This document shows, piece after piece, positions 14,556-22,288 of a stretch of 64,000 bases of DNA (positions within the stretch are counted from its first letter, which is position 1; every line of letters starts with the position of its first letter). Made by a program: the position numbers and the translations under genes. Under the pieces are notes generated by a model. That model saw only the letters and a program-made list of their open reading frames with translations. It ran no database searches and was not told the DNA's origin. This stretch comes from Treponema sp. (GTDB taxonomy: Bacteria; Spirochaetota; Spirochaetia; Treponematales; Treponemataceae), in NCBI GenBank assembly GCA_017553635.1, contig JAFZKN010000019.1, positions 62,001 to 126,000 of the forward strand. The letters run 5' to 3'.

Positions 14556-16907
14556 ATGATAAAAATAGCACTTGCCGGAAATCCTAACGCCGGTAAAACT
14601 ACGCTTTTTAATGCGTTAACCGGAGCCAATCAGTTTGTTGGAAACTGGCCTGGAGTAACAGTAGAAAAAAAAGAAGGTAAGTTAAAAGGTTATGACGGTA
14701 ATGTCGTAATTACTGACCTGCCTGGTATTTATTCACTTTCACCATATACACTCGAAGAAGTTGTTTCGCGCGATTATCTTGTTAAAGAACGTCCTGATGC
14801 AATTTTAAATATCGTTGACGGAACAAACCTCGAAAGAAACCTTTATCTTACAACCCAGCTTGCAGAACTTGGAATTCCGATGGTGGTTGCAGTAAACATG
14901 ATGGATGTCGTTAAAAAGAACGGTGATAAAATCCACATTGATGCAATGCAGAAGGAACTCGGATGTCCTGTTGTAGAAATTTCTGCATTAAAGGGAACAG
15001 GCTGTATCGAAGCTGCGGCTGTTGCGGTAAACAAAGCAAATGAAAAAAAGCCGATGATGTACAAGCATCGTTTTAATCCTACGGTTGAACATGCTCTTGC
15101 TCATATCGAAGAAGCTGTTGTTCATGATTTATCAGATGAACAGCACCGCTGGTATTCTATAAAACTTTTTGAACGCGATGAAAAAGTTATAAAAGCTCTT
15201 GGAGTAGATTCAGCAAAATTAAAGCACATAGAGCAGGATATTACATCGTGTGAAAAAGAACTTGAAGATGATTCTGAATCTATCATTACATCAGAGAGAT
15301 ATAAATATATTGAATCAATTATAAAAAACTGTGTTACAAAGAAAAACCGCGAAAAACTTTCTACATCAGATAAGATTGACCGTGTTGTAACAAACAGGTG
15401 GCTTGCACTTCCTATTTTTGCAGTTGTAATGTGGCTTGTTTATTATGTATCAATGGTAACAATAGGAGCTGCTGCAACTGACTGGGCAAACGATGGATTG
15501 TTTGGTGACGGTTATCACCTTTTTGGAATCGGAACTTCTGCTTATGAAGAAGCAGCAGAAGAATTTGGTGATACAGCAGCAATACTTGAAGCTGCAGAAG
15601 CTGGCGAAGTTACTTATGTTGTAGTTGATGATGAAACAATGGAAGCTTCTGAACCGGTTGAAATTACAGAAGAACTTGTTGAAGAAGCAAAAGTGCTTGC
15701 AGAAAAATACGGAGAAGAAGGTCCGGATCCTGCAGACTTTGGAATCTGGGTTCCTGGTGTACCTGCAATTATCGAAGGTGGTCTTGATGCAATCGGATGT
15801 GCTGACTGGCTTAAAGGACTTATACTTGACGGTATTGTTGCAGGTGTAGGTGCGGTATTGGGATTTGTTCCGCAGATGCTCGTGCTTTTTATATTCCTTG
15901 CATTCCTTGAAGCATGCGGATATATGGCCCGTATTGCGTTTATCCTCGACAGGATTTTCAGAAGGTTCGGGCTTTCGGGTAAATCGTTCATTCCTGTTTT
16001 AATCGGAACAGGCTGCGGTATTCCTGGAATCATGGCGTGCCGTACAATTGAAAATGAACGGGACCGCCGTATGACAATCATGACAACAACATTCATTCCA
16101 TGCGGTGCAAAGGTTCCTTTTATTGCACTTGTTGCTGGAGCAATCTTCGGCGGTTCTGCATGGGTTGCAACTTCTGCTTACTTTATAGGAATTGCGGCAA
16201 TTATCTGTTCAGGTGTAATACTTAAAAAGACAAAACCGTTTATGGGCGAAGGTGCTCCGTTTGTAATGGAGCTTCCTGCTTACCACTGGCCGACTTTTGG
16301 TAATGTAATGCGTTCAATGTGGGAGCGCGGATGGTCATTCATTAAAAAGGCCGGTACAATTATTTTACTTTCTACAATTGTAATCTGGTTCCTTTCTAAC
16401 TTTGGATGGGCAGAAGAAGGCTTTGGAATGCTCGAAGAAGATCAGATGGATGTAAGCATTCTTGCAAAGCTTGGAAGTTGCATTGCATGGATTTTTGCAC
16501 CTGTAGGCTGGGGTAACTGGCAGGCTGCCGTTGCATCAATTACAGGTCTTGTTGCAAAAGAAAATATTGTCGGAACGATGAGTGTTCTCTACGGTGGAGC
16601 AGATACATGGTCTGCGCTTGCAAACGCCTTTACACATCCTGCAGGACTTTCATTCCTGATTTTCAACCTTTTGTGTGCTCCTTGTTTTGCTGCAATCGGT
16701 GCAATCAAGCGTGAAATGAACAGCAGAAAATGGACATGGGCTGCAATCGGATGGCAGTGTGGACTTGCATATGCTGTAGCTTTTGTAGTATATCAGATGG
16801 GAAGTATGTTCAGTGGAAGAGGAAACATTGCAGGATTTATTTTAGCAGTTGCAGTTACTGCTGTATTTATCTATGCACTGTTTAGAAAACCAAAGAATGT
16901 AAAATAA
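14556..16907 (+). CDS. feoB: Ferrous iron transporter FeoB
   Basis: The 783-residue inner-membrane protein imports Fe2+. The N-terminal G domain shows G1 GNPNAGKTT, the FeoB-typical NWPGVTVEKKEG, G3 DLPGIYSL and G4 NMMD. The membrane part has two Gate-like halves with FVPQMLVLFIFLAFLEACGYMAR-type and IGTGCGIPGIMACRTI segments. Between the first helix and the first gate (about residues 305-398) is an unusually long, acidic, Ala/Glu-rich insertion. I chose ATG 14556 because AGGAGG at 14545-14550 is then five bases away, against two for ATG 14553. It belongs to the metal-repressed operon starting at 12975. Confidence 0.96.
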   Translation: MIKIALAGNPNAGKTTLFNALTGANQFVGNWPGVTVEKKEGKLKGYDGNVVITDLPGIYSLSPYTLEEVVSRDYLVKERPDAILNIVDGTNLERNLYLTTQLAELGIPMVVAVNMMDVVKKNGDKIHIDAMQKELGCPVVEISALKGTGCIEAAAVAVNKANEKKPMMYKHRFNPTVEHALAHIEEAVVHDLSDEQHRWYSIKLFERDEKVIKALGVDSAKLKHIEQDITSCEKELEDDSESIITSERYKYIESIIKNCVTKKNREKLSTSDKIDRVVTNRWLALPIFAVVMWLVYYVSMVTIGAAATDWANDGLFGDGYHLFGIGTSAYEEAAEEFGDTAAILEAAEAGEVTYVVVDDETMEASEPVEITEELVEEAKVLAEKYGEEGPDPADFGIWVPGVPAIIEGGLDAIGCADWLKGLILDGIVAGVGAVLGFVPQMLVLFIFLAFLEACGYMARIAFILDRIFRRFGLSGKSFIPVLIGTGCGIPGIMACRTIENERDRRMTIMTTTFIPCGAKVPFIALVAGAIFGGSAWVATSAYFIGIAAIICSGVILKKTKPFMGEGAPFVMELPAYHWPTFGNVMRSMWERGWSFIKKAGTIILLSTIVIWFLSNFGWAEEGFGMLEEDQMDVSILAKLGSCIAWIFAPVGWGNWQAAVASITGLVAKENIVGTMSVLYGGADTWSALANAFTHPAGLSFLIFNLLCAPCFAAIGAIKREMNSRKWTWAAIGWQCGLAYAVAFVVYQMGSMFSGRGNIAGFILAVAVTAVFIYALFRKPKNVK

Positions 16908-16915
16908 ATTAAAGT

Positions 16916-16954
16916 CCCGCGTAAATGAAGTGAACTTCAAAACTGCGGGATTTT
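16916..16954 (+). terminator. Hairpin after feoB
   Basis: CCCGC (16916-16920) pairs with GCGGG (16945-16949), with an inner GAAG/CTTC hairpin, then ATTTTAG. The T run is short, so this may be a partial terminator or processing site that reduces expression of the small genes beyond. Confidence 0.5.
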
Positions 16955-16977
16955 AGATGCAAAACCCGGAGGGAAAT

Positions 16978-17133
16978 ATGGCTGGTACAATTTTTGTAAG
17001 TTTAATTCTTTTAGCAGTCGTTTGTGCAATTATTGTAAAAATGATTCGCGATAAGAAAAAAGGAAAAAGTTGTGCCGGCTGTCCTTCGTGCGGAATGTGC
17101 AGTAAACACGGGGGGTGTGAAAAAGGAAAATGA
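16978..17133 (+). CDS. FeoB-associated Cys-rich membrane peptide
   Basis: This 51-residue product has one membrane helix (about residues 4-21), then a basic stretch (KMIRDKKKGK) and a cysteine cluster CAGCPSCGMCSKHGGC. Such peptides follow feoB in many anaerobes and are known as FeoB-associated Cys-rich membrane proteins; the cluster may bind Fe2+ or an Fe-S centre and pass iron from FeoB. GGAGGG lies just upstream of the ATG. Its stop codon overlaps the start of the next small frame. Short length makes it easy to miss, but motif and place make the call firm. Confidence 0.85.
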   Translation: MAGTIFVSLILLAVVCAIIVKMIRDKKKGKSCAGCPSCGMCSKHGGCEKGK

Positions 17134-17270
17134 AAGGAGTGGCCTTTTCTGAAGAAGACTGCTATGAAGAAATAAAAAGATGTTCCGGTACAAGGTATGA
17201 TCCTGATATTGTGGATGTTACTGTTTCATATTGGAATAAACTTATGGAAGCAGCGCAGTATAAGCGATAA
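17130..17270 (+). CDS. Small protein resembling the end of an HD-GYP domain
   Basis: A 46-residue frame begins with an ATG overlapping the preceding stop (ATGA). Its sequence, EEIKRCSGTRYDPDIVDV, matches the last helices of HD-GYP phosphodiesterase domains (typically L-x-x-x-x-G-x-x-F-D-P-x-V-V). No catalytic HD or GYP residues are present, so it is either a fragment left from a larger gene or a small protein that reuses this fold. Overlap with the Cys-rich gene suggests co-translation. I see no upstream in-frame extension with family similarity. Confidence 0.5.
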   Translation: MKGVAFSEEDCYEEIKRCSGTRYDPDIVDVTVSYWNKLMEAAQYKR

Positions 17271-17301
17271 TTCTATGATAAATATAAAAAATCTTTAGCG
17301 C

Positions 17302-17346
17302 AGTGTCTGCCACTCCTCCTGCGGCGGATGCTGCGTCTTTTTTTGG
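17302..17346 (+). terminator. Possible terminator before the DtxR gene
   Basis: CGCAG (about 17303-17307) and CTGCG (about 17329-17333) can pair around a GC-rich loop with internal GCC/GGC pairing, followed by TCTTTTTTT. This would end transcripts from the feo operon before the regulator gene. Confidence 0.45.
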
Positions 17347-17404
17347 TATTTTCCCCTTGTTATAATTAAATTCATTCAATATAATCCATAAAAAGAGGCA
17401 AAAA

Positions 17405-17767
17405 ATGGTTATTAAAGAATCAGCAGAAATGTATCTTGAAACAATTCTTGTTCTTTCTAAAAAGGGAAATGTGCGGGCAATTGACATTGCTAAGGAAATG
17501 AATTTTTCACGTCCTTCGGTAAGTATTGCACTCCACAATCTTGAACAGGAAAAGTATATTTCAATTGGAGATGACCAGTCCATTAAGCTTCTTTCAAAAG
17601 GCGAAGAAATCGCAAAAACAATCTATGAACGCCATACAATCCTTACAGAATTTTTCGTTCAGCTGGGGGTTAAGGCAGATATCGCTGCAGCCGATGCGTG
17701 TAAAATTGAACACGATATAAGCCCGGAATCTTTTAAAGCAATCAAAAAAATTGTTAAAAAAAAGTAA
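17405..17767 (+). CDS. DtxR/MntR-family metal-dependent repressor
   Basis: The 120-residue product has the N-terminal winged helix (about 1-62: ESAEMYLETILVLSKKG, then FSRPSVSIALHNLEQEKYI) and the helical metal-binding/dimerisation domain (about 63-118) with E-R-H-x-x-L (YERHTILTEFFVQLG) and A-x-x-x-A-C-x-I-E-H-D-I. These provide the expected His, Glu and Cys ligands. There is no C-terminal SH3 domain, as in MntR and short TroR relatives. AGAGG lies ahead of the ATG. GTTAG-N6-CTAAC operators sit before the feo operon and just after this gene, so it probably represses iron uptake when Fe2+ (or Mn2+) is plentiful. Confidence 0.9.
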   Translation: MVIKESAEMYLETILVLSKKGNVRAIDIAKEMNFSRPSVSIALHNLEQEKYISIGDDQSIKLLSKGEEIAKTIYERHTILTEFFVQLGVKADIAAADACKIEHDISPESFKAIKKIVKKK

Positions 17768-17774
17768 GTTATGG

Positions 17775-17828
17775 TTGACTAACTTTAAAAACTATAGTAC
17801 TATTTTATTATAGTTAGTTTTTACTAAC
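17775..17828 (+). promoter_or_regulatory. Promoter with metal-regulator operator downstream of the repressor gene
   Basis: TTGACT (17775-17780), 17 bases, TACTAT (17798-17803), then the perfect palindrome GTTAGTTTTTACTAAC (17813-17828), placed where RNA polymerase would start. It is the same GTTAG-N6-CTAAC element as before the feo operon. No protein gene follows on the plus strand before two hairpins, which suggests a regulated non-coding transcript. Confidence 0.6.
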
Positions 17829-17934
17829 AAATCTTCTACTCCTGTGATGAAGATTTTTAGCGTTTATAGTCTCTTATGGCGTTATATGTAAACTTAAGGG
17901 CACCGGATCCAGCCAGTCGGGTGCCCTTATTTTA
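17810..17934 (+). ncRNA. Candidate metal-regulated small RNA
   Basis: Between the promoter/operator and the MBL gene lie two strong hairpins and no open reading frame of note. The first is AAATCTTC/GAAGATTT (17829-17836 with 17849-17856), followed by TTT. The second is a perfect 10-bp stem TAAGGGCACC/GGTGCCCTTA (17895-17904 with 17920-17929) followed by TTTT. The predicted transcript is about 120 bases and would be made when metal is scarce, a logic like RyhB/FsrA small RNAs. This is inference; the second hairpin could also simply be the terminator of the repressor gene. Confidence 0.4.
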
Positions 17935-17969
17935 TATTGATGTTTATTAAGTCGAAATTGATATTAAGA

Positions 17970-17997
17970 TTGTAAAACAAAATGAATGTGTTATAAT
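17970..17997 (+). promoter_or_regulatory. Promoter of the MBL-fold gene (leaderless-type)
   Basis: A consensus TATAAT (17992-17997) ends eight bases before the ATG at 18006; a weak -35, TTGTAA (17970-17975), lies 16 bases upstream. There is no ribosome binding site. Confidence 0.5.
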
Positions 17998-18005
17998 CAT
18001 TCAGT

Positions 18006-18788
18006 ATGGAAGACAAAGTAGAATTATTTATTAAACAGTTAACACCCGATGTTTATATGATGGATGAAGGTCACATGGCCTGCGGTTATATTGTTGTTGG
18101 AAACGAAAAAGTTTGTGTCATAGATACGATGAACGGTTTTAATGATGTTAAAAAAGCAGTAAGGGAAATTACTGATAAACCGATTATTGTTGTAAACACA
18201 CACGGACATCCGGATCATATTTACGGCAATATTTATTTTGACGAAGCATATATTAATCCTGACGATTTAGAAGTTGCAGATGCGGCTGTAAAGGAAGAGG
18301 TTTTTGTAAAGGCTTCTAAAGAATTTGGAATGAAAATGCCGCCATTTAAACCTATCAAAGAAGGCGATGTAATAGATCTTGGTGGAAAGACACTTGAAGT
18401 TTATAATCTTGCAGGTCATACACCAGGGGGTATAGTACTTCTTCTTAAAGAAGACAGAATTCTTTTTACAGGAGATTCTGTAAATCACCATCTCTGGATG
18501 ATGCTTGATGAAAGCCTCAGTCTGGCTGAATATGCAAAGTCTGTCGACCGAATTTTATTTCTTGAAGACAAGGCAGACAGACTTTTACACGGGCACACAG
18601 CAGGTTTTGATGATATATCTTTATTAAGATGCCTTCGTAACGGTGTTCAGGAAATCTTAGACGGTAAAACCGAAAATGATAAAGATCATAAATGGGATGA
18701 CGGGGTATGCAGACAGCACAACTTTAAAGTCCTCGAAGGAAAAAATTACAGCCAGACAGATGAGTATGTAATTTATTATAACCGTTAA
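18006..18788 (+). CDS. MBL-fold metallo-hydrolase
   Basis: The 260-residue product is a metallo-beta-lactamase-fold hydrolase. The metal site motif is NTHGHPDHIYG (HxHxDH, about residues 59-69), followed by a downstream His in NLAGHTPGGI, Asp in LFTGDSVN, and a final His in LLHGHTAG. These are the usual ligands for two metal ions. The family includes glyoxalase II-like, quorum-quenching and unspecific esterase-type enzymes, and the substrate cannot be assigned. It ends with extra C-terminal residues (about 210-260) not part of the core. Its mRNA appears leaderless. Confidence 0.85.
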   Translation: MEDKVELFIKQLTPDVYMMDEGHMACGYIVVGNEKVCVIDTMNGFNDVKKAVREITDKPIIVVNTHGHPDHIYGNIYFDEAYINPDDLEVADAAVKEEVFVKASKEFGMKMPPFKPIKEGDVIDLGGKTLEVYNLAGHTPGGIVLLLKEDRILFTGDSVNHHLWMMLDESLSLAEYAKSVDRILFLEDKADRLLHGHTAGFDDISLLRCLRNGVQEILDGKTENDKDHKWDDGVCRQHNFKVLEGKNYSQTDEYVIYYNR

Positions 18789-18809
18789 TAGTCTTTAGGA
18801 AGAACTCCG

Positions 18810-19071
18810 TACTTTAATGTTACTTTCGCTTATGGCGATAAAGATGCCTTGAATAATATCTCTATGGTATTCCAGCGTGTTTAACTTTATTCAGGAAGCA
18901 ATTTCCGAGCTCTGCCGTGGCAAAACTCTGATTGTTATTGCCCACCGCTTAAATACAATCCGTAATGCCAGTAAGATTCTTGTTGTTAAAGACGGTCAGA
19001 TTGCAGAAAGCGGAACACATGAAGAATTGATTACAAAAGGCGGAAAATATGCTATGATGATAAAGCGTTGA
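18810..19071 (+). pseudogene. Decayed ABC exporter ATPase
   Basis: Two pieces of an ABC exporter nucleotide-binding domain survive. The first reads NVTFAYGDKDALNNISMVF then QRV and stop: the usual start of the domain joined directly to the Q-loop region, so the Walker A segment has been deleted. The second, in another frame (from about 18877), reads IQEAISELCRGKTLIVIAHR, contains the H-loop and SGTHEELI, and ends normally with IKR. Signature and Walker B regions are also missing. At least two deletions and a frameshift make it non-functional. Confidence 0.8.
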
Positions 19072-19129
19072 TGCATTTTAGCAGGCATCGCGGATGTTTT
19101 CATAGGATTTATTGTCCGGGGAGATTTTT

Positions 19130-19813
19130 ATGCCTGATCTTGATTTTATCATTCACACAAAAAAAGATTTAATCTCTGCGGTTAACCGTTTTGGTTTTCT
19201 TCCTTTTTTTAATAATCCTATTGAGGGCTTTTCTGTCGAGGAGCATTGTGAAGATGATGTGTGGTATCAGGAAGATGGTTCCTGGAAGGTGTGGGAATGG
19301 AAAGGTCCTGTTATACGCGAGTGCGGTATTGCATACGGAAAATTTTTTGGCGGTAAGGCAGCATTTGTGAGCAGAAAATGGTTTCCCGATTTTGCAAATT
19401 ACCGGCGTGACGGTTATGATTTTGAAGGTCGCTATGAAGACGGACTTGTTTCTCACCGTGACATGGAAATGTATGAGCTTATAAATGAAAACGCTCCGAT
19501 TTCTTCGAGGGCTCTTAAAAATATCGGAAACTACCGTAAGGGTGGAAAAAAAGGCTTTGAAACAATTATCACACGCCTTCAAAGTCAATGTTATGTTCTT
19601 GTAAGTGATTTTACTTATGCCAGAAATAAAAACGGTGATGAATACGGCTGGGGTATTGCAGAGTACTCGACCCCTGAAAAATTTTTTGGAGAAGAATTCT
19701 GCAATACTTTTTACGCTCGTGAAGTGGAGGAGTCTTATAAAAAGATTTTAAGACATATCCACAGACTGTTTCCTGACGAAGATGAAGATGTAATACGAAA
19801 GATGTTGGGTTAA
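19130..19813 (+). CDS. AlkZ-related winged-helix protein
   Basis: The 227-residue product resembles a conserved group in anaerobes annotated as AlkZ-related: early FGFLPFFNN and FSVEEH, then DVWYQEDGSWKVWEWKGPV, KAAFVSRKWFPDFANYRRDG, and a C-terminal ITRLQSQCYVLVSDF and YGWGIAEYSTPE. AlkZ/YcaQ proteins are winged-helix DNA glycosylases that unhook interstrand crosslinks; whether this shorter relative keeps glycosylase activity is unknown. The start at 19130 has GGGGAG upstream; a TTG six codons earlier is less likely. It is flanked by decayed transporter genes. Confidence 0.65.
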   Translation: MPDLDFIIHTKKDLISAVNRFGFLPFFNNPIEGFSVEEHCEDDVWYQEDGSWKVWEWKGPVIRECGIAYGKFFGGKAAFVSRKWFPDFANYRRDGYDFEGRYEDGLVSHRDMEMYELINENAPISSRALKNIGNYRKGGKKGFETIITRLQSQCYVLVSDFTYARNKNGDEYGWGIAEYSTPEKFFGEEFCNTFYAREVEESYKKILRHIHRLFPDEDEDVIRKMLG

Positions 19814-19856
19814 AGCCGCTTAAGTTATGCTTTAGTTTTCTTTATGAAAAAAGAAA

Positions 19857-19997
19857 ATGATGGTCCTTGCAGTTACACTTCATAATATTCCCGAAGGAAT
19901 GGCTGTAGCCATTTTATATGCCGGCTGGGCTTCGGGAACTGTTGCATTTATGACAGGCTTTGCATTAATGATGATTTTAGATGTCGCACTCGGCTGA
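19857..19997 (+). pseudogene. Fragment of a ZIP-family metal transporter
   Basis: A 46-codon frame reads MMVLAVTLHNIPEGMAVAIL and ends in ALMMILDVALG. HNIPEG is the hallmark metal-binding motif of membrane helix IV of ZIP Zn2+/Fe2+ transporters, and the end resembles the last helix. The N-terminal half and the segment between are gone, so this is a relic, probably with an internal deletion. It abuts the convergent TPM gene. Confidence 0.75.
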
Positions 19998-19999
19998 TA

Positions 20000-20818
20000 T
20001 TACCAGCCGCCTGAAGCTCCGCCTCCACCAAAGCCTCCGCCTCCTCCGCTAAAACCGCCTCCACCAAAGCCTCCTCCACCAAAGCCTCCTCCACCAAAGC
20101 CTCCAAAACTACTTGAGTGATGAGATCTTCTGTAGGTTCTTCCTCCAAAAAAGTCATCGTCATCATCGTCACGTGATGACGAGCTCTGCTTAAAAAGGAA
20201 ATACCATGGAAGCCACTGGAGCCACGGGAGTTTTCTTGCAAGTGTACCTGAAATTAAAATTCCATAAAATATGAAAAATAATAATGGAAATGAAGATTTA
20301 TTTTTTCGTGGATGAGGATTTGATTTTGGAAGTGGTTCTCCCAAGCCGATTACACTTTTAATTGCGTTAACGCCGTTTACGATTCCGTTTCCATAACGTT
20401 CTCTCTGAAATTCTGGTGCGATTACTTCTCTTATTATAATTCCACACTTTGCATCAGTAAGAAGATATTCAAGTCCATATCCGACTTCGATTCTTATTTT
20501 CTTTTCTTTAAGTGCGATTGTAAGAAGTACACCGTCATCTTTTTCTTTTGAACCGAGCTTCCATTTTTCTGCAACTTTCATTGAAAAAGATTCTATATCT
20601 TCTCCTTCAAGTGAAGGAATCGTTAAAACAGCAATCTGTGTTCCGGTTTGGGAACTTAATTCTCTAAGATCGTTATCAAGTAAATGATACTGGGTATAAG
20701 ATAAAAGTTCAGCATTATCTATAACAGGGCCTGTCAGTTCAGGAACTTCAAGAGCAATGACAGAAGTCAGGGTAATAAAACTGAATAAAACTGAAAGAAT
20801 ATTTTTTTTGATTTTCAT
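20000..20818 (-). CDS. TPM-domain protein with Gly-rich tail (YgcG-like)
   Basis: The 272-residue product has a signal peptide (about 1-24), a TPM domain (about 30-150: VIDNAELLSYTQYHLLDNDL, GTQIAVLTIPSLEG, KDDGVLLTIALKEKKIRIEV, GYGLEYLLTDA), a membrane helix (about 185-205), and a repetitive GGGFGGGGF tail ending ASGGW. TPM domains are linked with phosphatase or chaperone activity in photosystem repair, but their role in bacteria is not settled. I use the ATG at 20818 (AAGGAAG upstream). It ends an operon lemA-TPM-TPM, a frequent grouping in bacteria implicated in envelope maintenance. Confidence 0.85.
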   Translation of the reverse strand: MKIKKNILSVLFSFITLTSVIALEVPELTGPVIDNAELLSYTQYHLLDNDLRELSSQTGTQIAVLTIPSLEGEDIESFSMKVAEKWKLGSKEKDDGVLLTIALKEKKIRIEVGYGLEYLLTDAKCGIIIREVIAPEFQRERYGNGIVNGVNAIKSVIGLGEPLPKSNPHPRKNKSSFPLLFFIFYGILISGTLARKLPWLQWLPWYFLFKQSSSSRDDDDDDFFGGRTYRRSHHSSSFGGFGGGGFGGGGFGGGGFSGGGGGFGGGGASGGW

Positions 20819-20831
20819 TCTGTTTACTTCC

Positions 20832-21524
20832 TTAATTTTCAATTATTACAAGCCCGTCAGGAAGCTCATTTATATCATTGGCTTTAATTGGAAAATGTTC
20901 TGAAAGAATAACGCCGCATTTTTCAATTGCGCTGCAGAATGCATCGCATCCATCAGCTTTTTTAAGATTTAAAGAAAGTTCATCTGCAATTGAAATCCAG
21001 ATATCTTTAGAAATCTTTTTTGAAATTCCTTCGTCTGCGATTATTCTTACCTGCTGTTCAAGATAAGAAACATAAATTAAAATCCCGTTATGATTTTCTG
21101 TAGCATAGACTCCGCTTTTAGAAAAAGTTTCAAAGGCTTTGTCTGTTACCATTTTGTTTTTAAATTCATTTGGAATTATCAAACGGTCTAAAACAGGAAT
21201 ATTAAATAGAAAGAAAAAGACTGCAATTGCTGAGAATACTGCAATAAGAAACACTGCAGGTAATTTCCATTCTGGATTGTACCAGTTTGCAGTTTCAAGA
21301 ACAGTTTTTATTTCTTTTGAAAAAAGAAGCATGATGGAACTGCTGACAAGAGAAATCATTATTGAATAAAAAAGTTCCCAGACAGAATAGTCAGAACTTT
21401 CCGGAGCAAGACATACTGCTATTTCTCCGGAAGTTTTGCTTTCTGCACTTTTTACTGCCTGCTGAATTTTTTCGAATTCGCTTTTACCGATTCCGAGTTT
21501 TTTTAAGACAGTTTTTGCCTTCAT
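20832..21524 (-). CDS. Second TPM-domain membrane protein
   Basis: The 230-residue product contains a TPM-like fold interrupted by two membrane helices (about 48-70 and 90-110), with ESKTSGEIAVCLAPESSDYS before and NGILIYVSYLEQQVRIIADE plus GISKKISKD after them. This split form is the second TPM protein often found between LemA and the Gly-rich TPM protein. It lies in the same minus-strand operon, 11 bases after lemA, and its end lies just upstream of the next gene. No catalytic residues can be named. Confidence 0.75.
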   Translation of the reverse strand: MKAKTVLKKLGIGKSEFEKIQQAVKSAESKTSGEIAVCLAPESSDYSVWELFYSIMISLVSSSIMLLFSKEIKTVLETANWYNPEWKLPAVFLIAVFSAIAVFFFLFNIPVLDRLIIPNEFKNKMVTDKAFETFSKSGVYATENHNGILIYVSYLEQQVRIIADEGISKKISKDIWISIADELSLNLKKADGCDAFCSAIEKCGVILSEHFPIKANDINELPDGLVIIEN

Positions 21525-21535
21525 ATAATTGTATC

Positions 21536-22144
21536 CTAAAACTCTACTGTTGGAGCTGTCTGAGCTTCTTCTGAAGCAGTAAAATATGCTTTTGCTTTAA
21601 AGCCATTCATGTTTGCAACGAATGACTGTGGAAATCTTCTGATAAACTGGTTGTATGCAGAAACGATTTCGTTGTAGCGTTTCCTTTCTGTTGCAATTCT
21701 GTTTTCTGTTCCTTCAAGCTGATCCTGAAGTGCAAGAAAGTTTGAGTCTGCTTTGAGCTCAGGGTAGTTTTCTGTGATTGCAAGAAGTCTCTGAAGGCTT
21801 GCACCAAGTTCGTTTTGAACTTTCTGGTATTTTGCAAACTGCTCTTCGTCTTCAAGGACGCTTGAATCGATGTTTACAACTCCACCTGCTTTAGAACGTG
21901 CATCAGCAATCTGAGTAAATACTTCTGATTCATGCTTTGCATAACCTTTAACTGTATTAACAAGATTAGGAATCAAGTCCATTCTTCTCTGATATTGATT
22001 TTGAACCTGAGCCCACTGTGTTTTTACACTTTCGTCGAGACTAACCATAGTGTTGTAGTTACCGGCAAAAAATCTGTAGATCATAAATACGATTACAAGA
22101 ATTACACCTACGACTGTTAAAACCGATTTTGTTCCAGACTTCAT
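21536..22144 (-). CDS. lemA: LemA-family protein
   Basis: The 202-residue product has one N-terminal membrane helix (about 7-27) followed by long helices characteristic of LemA: MVSLDESVKTQWAQVQNQYQ, RRMDLIPNLVNTVKGYAKHE, and a closing YNEIVSAYNQFIRRFPQS with the conserved N-x-x-I/V-x-x-FP. LemA proteins are envelope coiled-coil proteins of unclear function, usually partnered with TPM proteins as here. GGAGG lies a few bases upstream of the start. Confidence 0.93.
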   Translation of the reverse strand: MKSGTKSVLTVVGVILVIVFMIYRFFAGNYNTMVSLDESVKTQWAQVQNQYQRRMDLIPNLVNTVKGYAKHESEVFTQIADARSKAGGVVNIDSSVLEDEEQFAKYQKVQNELGASLQRLLAITENYPELKADSNFLALQDQLEGTENRIATERKRYNEIVSAYNQFIRRFPQSFVANMNGFKAKAYFTASEEAQTAPTVEF

Positions 22145-22288
22145 TTAAGTCCTCCGTAAAATTCAAATTGATAGAATAAATATAGTAAATAATCCTTTTG
22201 CAATCAAGTTTTTACGTGTTTTTTTTAAATTTTGGATGTATACTGAATACTGTAAAGGATAAATTTCTATTCAGGGGTTATTATTCAC

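Noticed and set aside
15614..16096. 160-codon open frame opposite feoB
   Set aside because: It is Ser/Pro/Ile-rich, has no ribosome binding site or family motif, and lies entirely opposite conserved FeoB codons.
17895..17934. tRNA-like segment GGGCACC...GGGTGCCC
   Set aside because: It is a simple 10-bp hairpin followed by T residues and lacks D and T arms.
19948..20241. A 97-codon plus frame complement region with Glu/Ala/Val-rich repeats overlapping the TPM gene
   Set aside because: It is the frame shadow of the Gly-rich codons at the end of the TPM gene; low-complexity GGN codons read in another frame give VEEALVEEAL-type sequence.
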